Shown piece by piece: positions 8,377 to 16,860 of a DNA stretch of 64,000 nucleotides. Position numbers and translations under genes: made by a program. Source of the stretch: Methylophilus sp. 5 (lineage in GTDB: Bacteria; Pseudomonadota; Gammaproteobacteria; Burkholderiales; Methylophilaceae); the NCBI RefSeq assembly GCF_000515275.1, contig NZ_KI911560.1, forward strand, positions 2,542,001 to 2,606,000. Reading direction: 5' to 3'. Each line of letters begins with the position of its first letter. Position 1 is the stretch's first letter. Below the pieces are notes generated by a model. The model did not search any database. It saw only the letters and a list, made by a program, of their open reading frames with translations, and was not told the DNA's origin.

Positions 8377-9783
8377 ATGTCACAAGCTGTTAAAACCCGT
8401 TTTGCCCCGAGTCCTACTGGTTATCTTCATATTGGCGGCGCACGTACTGCCTTGTTTTCCTGGGCCTACGCCCAACGCCATGGCGGACAGTTTATTTTGC
8501 GGATTGAAGATACCGATGTTGCCCGTTCGACGCCAGAGGCGGTGCAGGCAATTCTGGATGGCATGGCCTGGTTGCAACTGGACCATGACGAAGGTCCGTT
8601 TTACCAGATGCAGCGCATGGATACCTATAAAAAAATCATCCAGAAAATGCTCGATGACGGTCATGCCTACTATTGCTATTGCAGCAAAGAAGAGCTGGAG
8701 GCTTTGCGTGAAACGCAAATGCAGCAGGGCGTGAAGCCTCGTTATGATGGTCGCTGGCGCCCGGAAGAGGGTAAGGTGCTGCCAGCGCCGCCGCAAGATG
8801 TACCACCTGTGGTCCGTTTTAAAAACCCGACCGATGGTGTGGTGGCTTGGGATGATATGGTCAAAGGCCGCATTGAAATTGCCAATGCCGAGCTGGATGA
8901 TCTGATTATTGCGCGTGCTGACGGTACGCCAACCTACAACTTCTGCGTTGTCGTCGATGACTGGGAGATGGGTGTGACACAGGTGATCCGTGGCGATGAT
9001 CATGTCAACAATACACCGCGCCAGATCAATATGTTGCAAGCTTTAAACGCACAAATACCGCAGTATGCGCATCTATCCATGATTTTGGGTGATGACGGGC
9101 AGAAGTTATCTAAGCGTCATGGTGCCGTGAGTGTGATGCAGTATCACGAAGAGGGGTATTTGCGCGAAGCTGTGCTTAATTACCTGGCGCGCCTGGGCTG
9201 GTCACATGGCGATGATGAAGTCTTTAGCATGGAGCAGTTTTGTGCCTGGTTCGACCTCGACCATATCACGCCCTCTGCGGCACAATTTAATACCGAAAAA
9301 CTCAACTGGCTCAATGCGCATTACATTAAAACATTGCCTTTAGAGCGTATTGCGGATGAAGTGAAGCCGCGCCTGGCCGCGCTGGGAGTGGTAGAAACAC
9401 AATCGCCAGATTTGCTGGCAGTGTTGAACTTATACCGTGAGCGCACCAACAATCTCAATCAGCTGGCCAAAGAGATTGCTTTCTTTTACCAGATGCCTGC
9501 CATCAATGAAGCTGACGCTGCCAAACATATTCAAGAGGAAACCTCAGCTTATATCGAAAGTTTTTTACAGAAGACTCAAGATTCCGACTGGACTGCCGAT
9601 AAATTACACGATGCGCTAAATCAGGTCGTGGCTGAGCAGCAGATTAAATTTCCCAAACTGGCCATGCCATTACGGGTGGCTTTAATTGGCATTGCACAGT
9701 CGCCCAGTATTGATCAGGTGATGTCACTATTGGGTAAAGAGGCCTGTTTGCAGCGTATTCGCGCATTATTTCCAAAAAAATAA
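8377..9783 (+). CDS. gltX: Glutamyl-tRNA synthetase
   Basis: 468 residues from ATG 8377. The class I signature HIGH appears as HIGG at residues 18-21 in PSPTGYLHIGGARTA; the KMSKS loop is KLSKRHG. The remainder matches the GluRS stem-contact and anticodon-binding regions. It charges tRNA-Glu with glutamate. An upstream TTG at 8356 gives a longer reading, but ATG 8377 starts exactly at the family's normal N-terminus. A TAAAAT at 8343-8348 is a possible -10. Confidence 0.97.
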   Translation: MSQAVKTRFAPSPTGYLHIGGARTALFSWAYAQRHGGQFILRIEDTDVARSTPEAVQAILDGMAWLQLDHDEGPFYQMQRMDTYKKIIQKMLDDGHAYYCYCSKEELEALRETQMQQGVKPRYDGRWRPEEGKVLPAPPQDVPPVVRFKNPTDGVVAWDDMVKGRIEIANAELDDLIIARADGTPTYNFCVVVDDWEMGVTQVIRGDDHVNNTPRQINMLQALNAQIPQYAHLSMILGDDGQKLSKRHGAVSVMQYHEEGYLREAVLNYLARLGWSHGDDEVFSMEQFCAWFDLDHITPSAAQFNTEKLNWLNAHYIKTLPLERIADEVKPRLAALGVVETQSPDLLAVLNLYRERTNNLNQLAKEIAFFYQMPAINEADAAKHIQEETSAYIESFLQKTQDSDWTADKLHDALNQVVAEQQIKFPKLAMPLRVALIGIAQSPSIDQVMSLLGKEACLQRIRALFPKK

Positions 9784-9893
9784 AGCGCGGGGATTGAAAT
9801 TGGAACAAATTAGTACAATCATAGTCACTATGAGGGATTGGTGTTCAAGATAATAAAACTCCAATACGATTAAAACAAACAAGGAGCTATTCC

Positions 9894-10136
9894 ATGAATA
9901 ATAAAGGCCAAATGCTACAAGACCCTTTTCTGAACGCCTTAAGAAAAGAACACGTACAAGTGTCTATTTACCTGGTTAACGGGATTAAACTGCAAGGTCA
10001 GGTCGACTCTTTTGACCAGTATGTGATTTTGTTAAAAAATACAGTCACGCAGATGGTGTACAAACACGCTATTTCAACCATCGTTCCAGCGCGTCCTGTC
10101 ACTTTGGCGCCACACGAAACAGCACAAGAATCTTAA
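9894..10136 (+). CDS. hfq: RNA chaperone Hfq
   Basis: 80 residues. The Sm1 motif is [21 protein letters not shown]... and the Sm2 motif is [10 protein letters not shown], as in canonical Hfq. The C-terminal tail is short. It forms hexamers that pair small RNAs with mRNAs. A strong ribosome binding site (AAGGAG) lies 8 bp before the ATG. hflX starts 3 bp after the stop; the order hfq-hflX-hflK-hflC is conserved in proteobacteria. Confidence 0.97.
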   Translation: MNNKGQMLQDPFLNALRKEHVQVSIYLVNGIKLQGQVDSFDQYVILLKNTVTQMVYKHAISTIVPARPVTLAPHETAQES

Positions 10137-10139
10137 TGC

Positions 10140-11267
10140 ATGTTTGATAGACCAAGCGGCGGAGATGCCGTCGTTCTGGTCAGTGTCGACTTTGGTGATG
10201 CTGACTACGAAGAAAGTTTGCAAGAACTCCGCCACCTTGCCGGCACTGCCGGACTCAATATCTCTGCGACGCTGGAAGGCAAGCGTCAATCGCCTGATCC
10301 CAAACACTTTATCGGCTCTGGTAAGGCAGATGAGCTCAAGGCGTTAATGGCCGCACACGAGAGTAAAGTGGCGGCTTTTAACCATGACTTAAGCCCCTCA
10401 CAGCAACGCAACCTCGAAAAACTGCTCGATGCGCGCGTCGTAGACCGCACAGGCCTTATTCTGGATATTTTTGCCCAACGTGCACAGTCGCATGAAGGTA
10501 AATTGCAGGTTGAGCTGGCGCAATTAGAGCATTTGTCTACCCGCTTAGTGCGAGGCTGGACCCACCTTGAGCGACAAAAAGGCGGTATTGGTGTGCGAGG
10601 CGGCCCAGGTGAAACGCAGTTGGAGCTGGATAGGCGCATGCTGCGGGTGCGCGTTAAGCAATTACGTGAAAAGCTGGCCAAACTCAAGCAGCAACGTGGC
10701 ATGCAGCGTCGGGCGCGCAAGCGCTCTAACCTGATGACGGTGTCGCTGGTCGGCTATACCAACGCCGGTAAATCGACCTTGTTTAACCTTGTAACGCGCT
10801 CTGGCGTTTATGCGGCTGACCAGTTGTTTGCCACGCTGGACACCACCTCGCGCAAAATGCATCTGCCCGAGGGTTATCCGGTGGTGGTGTCGGACACGGT
10901 TGGTTTTATCAAACATTTGCCCACCACCTTGATTGAGGCGTTTGGTGCAACGCTGGAAGAAGCGGCTCAGGCTGACTTGTTGCTACATATTGTCGATGTC
11001 GCCAGCCCTAATCGCGATGCTCAAATCGAGCAAGTGAATATCGTGCTAAAAGAAATTGGTGCAGCTTCGGTGCCGCAAGTGCTGGTGTTGAATCAGATTG
11101 ACCGCATGGGTATGGCGCCGGGAATCGACCGTGACGAGTATGGTAACATCTGTACTGTTCGCGTCTCGGCCAAAGAGGGTGTGGGCATTGAAGACCTGCG
11201 CCAGGCGCTGTTAGAGCATCAGCAATATTTGAAAAAACTGAGTACGGAAGAGCGTGCTTATGTTTAA
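10140..11267 (+). CDS. hflX: Ribosome-associated GTPase HflX
   Basis: 375 residues. The N-terminal HflX domain contains SPSQQRNLEK and the glycine-rich segment GGIGVRGGPGETQLE (about 148-162). The G domain has a P-loop GYTNAGKS (205-212), G3 DTVGF and G4 NQID. HflX splits stalled 70S ribosomes under stress. It is shorter than the E. coli protein (426), mainly at the C-terminus. Confidence 0.95.
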   Translation: MFDRPSGGDAVVLVSVDFGDADYEESLQELRHLAGTAGLNISATLEGKRQSPDPKHFIGSGKADELKALMAAHESKVAAFNHDLSPSQQRNLEKLLDARVVDRTGLILDIFAQRAQSHEGKLQVELAQLEHLSTRLVRGWTHLERQKGGIGVRGGPGETQLELDRRMLRVRVKQLREKLAKLKQQRGMQRRARKRSNLMTVSLVGYTNAGKSTLFNLVTRSGVYAADQLFATLDTTSRKMHLPEGYPVVVSDTVGFIKHLPTTLIEAFGATLEEAAQADLLLHIVDVASPNRDAQIEQVNIVLKEIGAASVPQVLVLNQIDRMGMAPGIDRDEYGNICTVRVSAKEGVGIEDLRQALLEHQQYLKKLSTEERAYV

Positions 11268-11293
11268 AAAATCAAAAAATACGGAGTACTAGC

Positions 11294-12487
11294 ATGAGAA
11301 AATTCCCCGGCTTTTGGAATAAAAATAACGAAGGCCCCCCTGACCTCGATGAGGTATTCAAGGATTTGAATCAAAAGCTGAATCGTTTGTTTGGCAATAA
11401 AGGTGGGCAGGGCGGCGGCCCTAGAGGCACATCGCCTGCGCCACAACCGTTGCCGGTTGCGCCGATTGTGGGTTTGGTGGCACTGATTTGGCTGGGCTCA
11501 GGCTTTTATATCGTCGACCAGGGCTCACGTGGCGTGGTCTTGCGTTTTGGCCAGCATGTCGAAACCACTATGCCAGGTCCGCGCTGGCATTTACCGTTCC
11601 CGATTGAAACGATCGAAAACGTTAACCTGGAGCAAGTGCGTACCATAGAAATGGGTTATCGCTCGTTTGAGGGGGAGTCTGGCCGTAGCAAAGAGCTGCG
11701 TGAGTCTCTCATGCTCACCGACGATGAAAACATCATCGATTTGCAGGTAGCGGTGCAATACAACCTTAAATCGGTTGAGGATTACCAGTTTAGCAACCGC
11801 TCTACCGAAGAAAGTGTGCGCGGCGTGGCAGAAACCGCTATTCGCGAAATCGTCGGTAAAAGCAAAATGGACTTTGTGCTGTATGAAGGCCGTGATGATG
11901 TGGCTGCCAAAGCTAAGAAGCTGATGCAGGACATGCTGGACAGATATAAATCAGGGGTCAATATTGTTAACGTGACCATGCAAAATGCGCAGCCGCCAGA
12001 GCAGGTGCAAGCGGCGTTTGATGATGCAGTCAAAGCCAAGCAGGATCTGGAGCGTCAGAAAAACGAAGGCCAGGCTTACGCTAATGATGTGATTCCAAAA
12101 GCACGCGGTACGGCCTCACGCTTGACCGAAGAGGCCGCGGGTTACAAATTGCGCGTGGAAAATGAAGCCAAGGGTAATGCTGACCGTTTTGATCAGGTCC
12201 TGTCGCAATACAACAAAGCACCTGAGGTGACACGTCAGCGTTTGTATATTGATGCGCAAGAGCACGTGTTGGCCAACACCAGCAAGGTGCTGGTCGATCA
12301 AAAGGGTGGTAACAGCCTGTTGTATTTGCCGCTGGATAAACTCATGACCATGAGTGGTGCAGGCAGTAATGCGGCATCTGCTCCTGCGACAACGGCCGAC
12401 AAGCCCGCGCAAGAGCCGCAAGTGGATTCAAGCACCTCGGATCGCTCGCGTGATGCGATGCGCAACCGTGATCGCGAATATCGCTAG
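11294..12487 (+). CDS. hflK: FtsH protease regulator HflK
   Basis: 397 residues. A Gly/Pro-rich N-terminus (KGGQGGGPRG) precedes one membrane helix (about 58-75) and a periplasmic SPFH/band-7 domain, then a long coiled coil rich in Ala, Glu and Lys. HflK forms the HflKC cage around FtsH in the inner membrane. hflC follows after 22 bp with its own GAAGGAA ribosome binding site. Confidence 0.95.
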   Translation: MRKFPGFWNKNNEGPPDLDEVFKDLNQKLNRLFGNKGGQGGGPRGTSPAPQPLPVAPIVGLVALIWLGSGFYIVDQGSRGVVLRFGQHVETTMPGPRWHLPFPIETIENVNLEQVRTIEMGYRSFEGESGRSKELRESLMLTDDENIIDLQVAVQYNLKSVEDYQFSNRSTEESVRGVAETAIREIVGKSKMDFVLYEGRDDVAAKAKKLMQDMLDRYKSGVNIVNVTMQNAQPPEQVQAAFDDAVKAKQDLERQKNEGQAYANDVIPKARGTASRLTEEAAGYKLRVENEAKGNADRFDQVLSQYNKAPEVTRQRLYIDAQEHVLANTSKVLVDQKGGNSLLYLPLDKLMTMSGAGSNAASAPATTADKPAQEPQVDSSTSDRSRDAMRNRDREYR

Positions 12488-12509
12488 ATTGCCCTGAAGG
12501 AAAATACAT

Positions 12510-13379
12510 ATGAGAAATATTGGAAGTTTGTTAATCGGGGTATTTGTTCTACTCGTGATCATTACCTCTTCGGCTTATACCGTTGATCAGCGCGAATATG
12601 CATTGGTATTTCGCCTGGGTGAAATCGTGTCGGTCAAGAGCGAGCCTGGCCTCTACTTTAAAATGCCTATGGTTGAGAATATTCGCTATTACGACAAGCG
12701 TATCCTGACTCTTAATTGGGAGGAGCCAGACCGCTTTATCACCAGCGAGAAGAAAAACGTATTGGTGGATTCGTTTGTAAAATGGCGTATTGTCGACCCT
12801 TCAAAATACTACGTTTCCGTGCGTGGTGATGAAGTGCAGGCCGAGCGTCGTTTGTCGCAAATGGTCAATGATGGCTTGCGTGCAGAGTTTGGTAAACGCA
12901 CGATTCATGATGTGGTGTCGGGTGAGCGCTCTGAAATCATGGAGATTCTGCGTCAGCGTGCTGACAAAGAGAGTCGTCAGATGGGCATTCAGATTCTGGA
13001 TGTGCGTTTGCGCCGTGTAGATTTACCCAAAGAAGTCAGTGAGTCTGTGTATCTGCGTATGGAAGCCGAGCGTAAGTCGGTGGCTAACGAGCTGCGCTCA
13101 CAAGGTTCAGCTGCCGCTGAGAAAATCCGCGCCGATGCAGACAGGCAGCGCGAAGTGATTATTGCTGAAGCTTACCGCGATGCGCAAAAAGTAAAGGGTG
13201 AAGGCGATGCCAAGGCCTCTGAGGTCTATGCGCAAGCCTATGGTAAAAATCCTGAGTTTTATGCTTTTTATCGCAGCCAGGAAGCCTATAAAAACAGCTT
13301 TAAAAGTAAGTCTGACGTGATGGTGATAGACCAAAGCTCTGACTTCTTTAAATATATGCGCAGCAGCGGCAAGAAATAA
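12510..13379 (+). CDS. hflC: FtsH protease regulator HflC
   Basis: 289 residues. One N-terminal membrane helix (about 4-22) is followed by an SPFH domain starting at VDQREYALVFRLGEI and a coiled coil (AERKSVANELRSQG...). It partners HflK in modulating FtsH. The length is normal, and the DUF2065 gene follows as in the E. coli hflC-yjeT order. Confidence 0.95.
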   Translation: MRNIGSLLIGVFVLLVIITSSAYTVDQREYALVFRLGEIVSVKSEPGLYFKMPMVENIRYYDKRILTLNWEEPDRFITSEKKNVLVDSFVKWRIVDPSKYYVSVRGDEVQAERRLSQMVNDGLRAEFGKRTIHDVVSGERSEIMEILRQRADKESRQMGIQILDVRLRRVDLPKEVSESVYLRMEAERKSVANELRSQGSAAAEKIRADADRQREVIIAEAYRDAQKVKGEGDAKASEVYAQAYGKNPEFYAFYRSQEAYKNSFKSKSDVMVIDQSSDFFKYMRSSGKK

Positions 13380-13412
13380 TGTGTTGTTTGCGCATAGTGA
13401 GCTGATGTGACC

Positions 13413-13592
13413 ATGAACTGGTGGTGGTTGATTGGCGGCGTGTTGCTGATTGAAGGGCTAATGCCGTTGCTGTTTACCCGTGCATGGCGTCAAACCTTTG
13501 AAAAGCTCTTACAGTTGCGCGATGGTCAGATTCGTTTCGTTGGTTTTATTTCGATGGCGATTGGGCTGCTGATTGTGTGGCTGAATCGCTAA
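13413..13592 (+). CDS. DUF2065 (YjeT-like) small membrane protein
   Basis: 59 residues from ATG 13413 (a GTG at 13407 would add two). Two hydrophobic helices flank a short polar segment, with the family-typical LIEGLMPLLFTRAWRQT. The family is found behind hflC in many proteobacteria. Its molecular role is unknown. A terminator follows. Confidence 0.85.
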   Translation: MNWWWLIGGVLLIEGLMPLLFTRAWRQTFEKLLQLRDGQIRFVGFISMAIGLLIVWLNR

Positions 13593-13607
13593 CGCATTGG
13601 TTTAAGT

Positions 13608-13637
13608 AAAAAGGCACGCATGATTGTGTGCCTTTTT
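13608..13637 (+). terminator. Intrinsic terminator of the hfq-hflX-hflKC operon
   Basis: An A-rich stem beginning AAAAAGGCACGCA pairs with TGTGTGCCTTTTT, with one G-T wobble and a 4-nt loop, followed by more T residues. Confidence 0.85.
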
Positions 13638-13707
13638 TTATGGGTTTTTTAAACATGCTCCGACCATCGCGATTGCTAAAGCCGTGCTTTAAACAGGGGT
13701 TTGCGGG

Positions 13708-13713
13708 TATAAT
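13708..13713 (+). promoter_or_regulatory. -10 element TATAAT giving a leaderless hisZ transcript
   Basis: A perfect TATAAT ends 6 bp before the hisZ ATG at 13720. The transcript should start at or within a base or two of the start codon. There is no ribosome binding site in front of hisZ. The -35 region is poor. Confidence 0.55.
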
Positions 13714-13719
13714 GGCGCC

Positions 13720-14874
13720 ATGCATAATTGGTTACTTCCTGAATATATTGAAGATGTATTGCCTGCCGAAGCGGCACGTCTTGAGTCTTATCGCCGACAA
13801 TTGCTGGACTTGTTTCGTGTCCATGGTTACCAATATGTCATGCCGCCCATGATGGAGTACGTCGAGTCGTTGCTGACCGGCACCGGGCATGATTTGGATA
13901 TTGCTACATTTAAGGTGGTTGACCAGTTAACCGGGCGCTTGATGGGCCTGCGTGCTGACACCACCCCGCAGGCAGCGCGTATTGATGCGCATATGTTAAA
14001 CCATCAGGGCGTTTCGCGTCTGTGCTATGCCGGCACCGTGTTGCGCACTAAACCCGATGGCTTGGCACGCACACGCGAGCCCTTGCAGTTGGGCGCCGAG
14101 TTATACGGCCATGCGGGTATCGAAAGCGATATTGAAGTGCAGCGCCTGATGGTAAAAGCGTTGCAGCTGTTAGGCATGCCCACTTTGTTTGTTGACCTGA
14201 GTCATGCTGCCATTTTTGCCAGCTTGTCGCATATGGCGCAGCTGGGTGTACAACAAGAACAGGCTTTGCAAGCGGCTTTGCAGGCAAAAGACATCACGTT
14301 GGTTGAGCAGTTGGTGTTTAATTTACCTGAAAAATCTCGCCAGGCGTTTATGGCGCTCACACAGTTAAATGGCGGCATCGAGGTGCTGGATCAGGCGCGT
14401 GATATTTTGCCTGACTCTGATGAAACCGAACAAGCCTTGGCAGAGCTTGAGGCAGTGGCTAAAGCACTAAGTACTGACGATGTCACCGTGACCATTGATT
14501 TAAGTGAGTTGCGTGGCTATCACTATCATAGCGGCATGGTGTTTGCCGCTTATGCCAAGGGCTATGCAGGCCCGATTGCGCTGGGCGGGCGCTATGACGA
14601 AGTAGGGGCAGCGTTTGGCCGTGCGCGTCCGGCCACCGGCTTTAGCCTCGACTTACGCGGTGCATTGCAAGCCCTGGGCCCCGCAACGCTCAATAAAGGG
14701 ATTCTGGCGCCAGTCGTTGCCGATGCAGAGCTGTTGTCACTGGTTGACACCTTGCGTGCTCAGGGCCAGGTTGTGGTAGAAGCATTGCCAGGGATGCCTG
14801 TGAATTATTCTGAATTGGCTTGTGACCGTACCTTGCAAAAGGTAGATGGTCACTGGCAAGTGGTGGCTGTGTAA
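13720..14874 (+). CDS. hisZ: ATP phosphoribosyltransferase regulatory subunit HisZ
   Basis: 384 residues, resembling a histidyl-tRNA synthetase catalytic core without the anticodon domain: an RADTTPQAARIDAH motif, LRTKPDGLARTREPLQLGAEL, and GGRYDEVGAAFGRARPATGFS near the end. HisZ is needed by short-form HisG to catalyse the first step of histidine synthesis; hisG is not in the window. purA lies 40 bp downstream, an order common in betaproteobacteria. Confidence 0.93.
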   Translation: MHNWLLPEYIEDVLPAEAARLESYRRQLLDLFRVHGYQYVMPPMMEYVESLLTGTGHDLDIATFKVVDQLTGRLMGLRADTTPQAARIDAHMLNHQGVSRLCYAGTVLRTKPDGLARTREPLQLGAELYGHAGIESDIEVQRLMVKALQLLGMPTLFVDLSHAAIFASLSHMAQLGVQQEQALQAALQAKDITLVEQLVFNLPEKSRQAFMALTQLNGGIEVLDQARDILPDSDETEQALAELEAVAKALSTDDVTVTIDLSELRGYHYHSGMVFAAYAKGYAGPIALGGRYDEVGAAFGRARPATGFSLDLRGALQALGPATLNKGILAPVVADAELLSLVDTLRAQGQVVVEALPGMPVNYSELACDRTLQKVDGHWQVVAV

Positions 14875-14914
14875 CGCAGCACCCTTTTTTGTTTTTACAA
14901 GATATTGATTGAAC

Positions 14915-16249
14915 ATGACACAATTTAAGCAAGCAAAAAACGTCGTTGTGATTGGCACCCAATGGGGCGACGAAGGTAAAGGTAAGATCGTAGACTGGTT
15001 GACGGATCATGCCCAGGGCGTGGTGCGCTTTCAGGGCGGCCATAACGCTGGGCATACGCTGGTTGTCGGTCAGGGCGCTGCACAAAAAGTGTATAAGCTC
15101 AACCTGGTGCCTTCTGGCATTGTGCGCGATGGCGTCAATTGCTATATCGGTAACGGTGTGGTGCTCGATACGACGCATTTGCTGCATGAAATTTCTACGC
15201 TGGAGCAAGGTGGTCTGGATGTTAAAAACCGCTTGAAAGTCAGTCCTGGCTGTCCATTGATTCTGTCACATCACGTGGCGGTTGATTTGGCACGCGAAGC
15301 CAAGCGTAGTGCCGAAAAGAAAATCGGCACTACTGGCAAAGGCATAGGCCCGGCCTATGAAGATAAAGTGGCTCGTCGTGCATTGCGTGTCTACGACCTG
15401 TTTCACCCGGAGCGGTTTGCTGAAAAGTTGCGTGAAGTGATGGACTATCACAACTTTGTGCTGACTAACTATCTGGGCGCAGCTGCGGTAGATTTTCAGC
15501 AGCAATACGATGCCAGCATGCAGCATGCGGTGGCGTTAAAACCAATGGTAGCGGATATTTCGGCTGCTTTATATGATGCAAACGCCCGTGGCGAACACCT
15601 GCTGTTTGAAGGCGCACAAGGCACGTTGCTCGATGTAGATCATGGCACTTATCCGTATGTGACTTCCAGTAACTGTATTGCGGGCCAGGCTTCTGCAGGC
15701 ACTGGTGTTGGCGCCAATATGCTGCATTATGTGTTGGGCATTACCAAAGCTTACACTACGCGTGTGGGTGGCGGTCCGTTCCCAAGTGAGCTGGATATTG
15801 ACACTGAAGGCGCACCTGGTTACCAGATGTCTACCAAAGGCCAGGAAATTGGCACGGTGACACGTCGTAAACGTCGTTGTGGCTGGTTTGATGCCGCTGC
15901 GCTGCGTCGCTCAGCACGTATCAATGGTTTAACCGGTTTGTGCATCACCAAGCTGGATGTGCTGGACGGCATTGAGTCACTGGATATTTGTACCGGTTAC
16001 AAGCTGGATGGCAAGGTTGTAGATATGCTGCCAGTGGGGGCGGATGATGTCGCCCGTTGCGAGCCTATTTACGAAACCGTGCCAGGCTGGACTGAAACGA
16101 CCTTTGGCGCCAAAACCTGGGATGCATTGCCAAAGAATGCACAGCATTACCTGAAACGCCTGGAAGCCGTGTGCGGTGTGCCAATTGCGATCGTGTCTAC
16201 CGGCCCAGAGCGCGACGAGACCATCGTGTTGCAACATCCATTCGCCTGA
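14915..16249 (+). CDS. purA: Adenylosuccinate synthetase
   Basis: 444 residues from ATG 14915; a TTG two codons upstream is less likely. The GTP-binding motif [11 protein letters not shown] is near residue 16. Other conserved segments are [22 protein letters not shown] and [20 protein letters not shown]. It makes adenylosuccinate from IMP and Asp in AMP synthesis. The cofactor-synthesis genes follow after 19 bp in the same direction, so purA probably heads or shares their transcript. Confidence 0.97.
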   Translation: MTQFKQAKNVVVIGTQWGDEGKGKIVDWLTDHAQGVVRFQGGHNAGHTLVVGQGAAQKVYKLNLVPSGIVRDGVNCYIGNGVVLDTTHLLHEISTLEQGGLDVKNRLKVSPGCPLILSHHVAVDLAREAKRSAEKKIGTTGKGIGPAYEDKVARRALRVYDLFHPERFAEKLREVMDYHNFVLTNYLGAAAVDFQQQYDASMQHAVALKPMVADISAALYDANARGEHLLFEGAQGTLLDVDHGTYPYVTSSNCIAGQASAGTGVGANMLHYVLGITKAYTTRVGGGPFPSELDIDTEGAPGYQMSTKGQEIGTVTRRKRRCGWFDAAALRRSARINGLTGLCITKLDVLDGIESLDICTGYKLDGKVVDMLPVGADDVARCEPIYETVPGWTETTFGAKTWDALPKNAQHYLKRLEAVCGVPIAIVSTGPERDETIVLQHPFA

Positions 16250-16268
16250 TTATTAAGAGCCGTTTGAC

Positions 16269-16856
16269 ATGCGTACACAACGACTCGCTTGGGCAATTAC
16301 TGGTTCCGGGCACTATTTGCGTGAATCATTGGCGATTCTACAAACCTTGCAGGATGTCGATATTTACCTGAGTCGCGCTGCTGCTGAAATTATCCAGCAA
16401 TATGGCTTTCAATCTGCATTGGAGGCCACCGGGCACAAGGTTTACCAGGACAAAACTGCCAGTAGCGTACCGGTTGAGCGTTTTTATGAAGGTGTGTATC
16501 ACAGCTTGGTGATCTCGCCTGCAACCTCCAATACCATAGCCAAAATGGCTTATGGATTTTCTGATAGCCTGGTGACTAACTTGTTTGCACAAGCGGGTAA
16601 AACCCGTGTGCACAGCATTTTGTTTGCCTGTGATACCGCAGCAGAATTAGAGTCTGAAGCACCTAGAGACAATATGGTCAAAGTGTTTCCACGCCAGATT
16701 GACCTCGACAACGTGGCAAAGTTAAAGCAGTTTGCGGATACCACGGTGGTTGAAGACATGGCCGCTTTGCAAGATGTCATCATGCAGCGGCTGGCTACAT
16801 TGCATGATCTGCATTTGCACGATGGCATACAGGTGCTAGATACACTGACAGAGTAA
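16269..16856 (+). CDS. Archaeal-like flavoprotein of the methanopterin gene block
   Basis: 195 residues with a UbiX/Dfp-type flavoprotein start (RLAWAITGSGHYLRES) and the segment LVISPATSNTIAKMAYGFSDSLVTN, which matches the FMN-binding SPATANT pattern of the flavoprotein family. Relatives in methylotrophs and methanogens are linked to methanopterin reduction (DmrB/AfpA types). Its position directly before the pterin-binding protein supports a role in tetrahydromethanopterin biogenesis. UbiX or a CoaBC half are the alternatives, less likely in this context. Confidence 0.7.
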   Translation: MRTQRLAWAITGSGHYLRESLAILQTLQDVDIYLSRAAAEIIQQYGFQSALEATGHKVYQDKTASSVPVERFYEGVYHSLVISPATSNTIAKMAYGFSDSLVTNLFAQAGKTRVHSILFACDTAAELESEAPRDNMVKVFPRQIDLDNVAKLKQFADTTVVEDMAALQDVIMQRLATLHDLHLHDGIQVLDTLTE

Positions 16857-16860
16857 ATCT

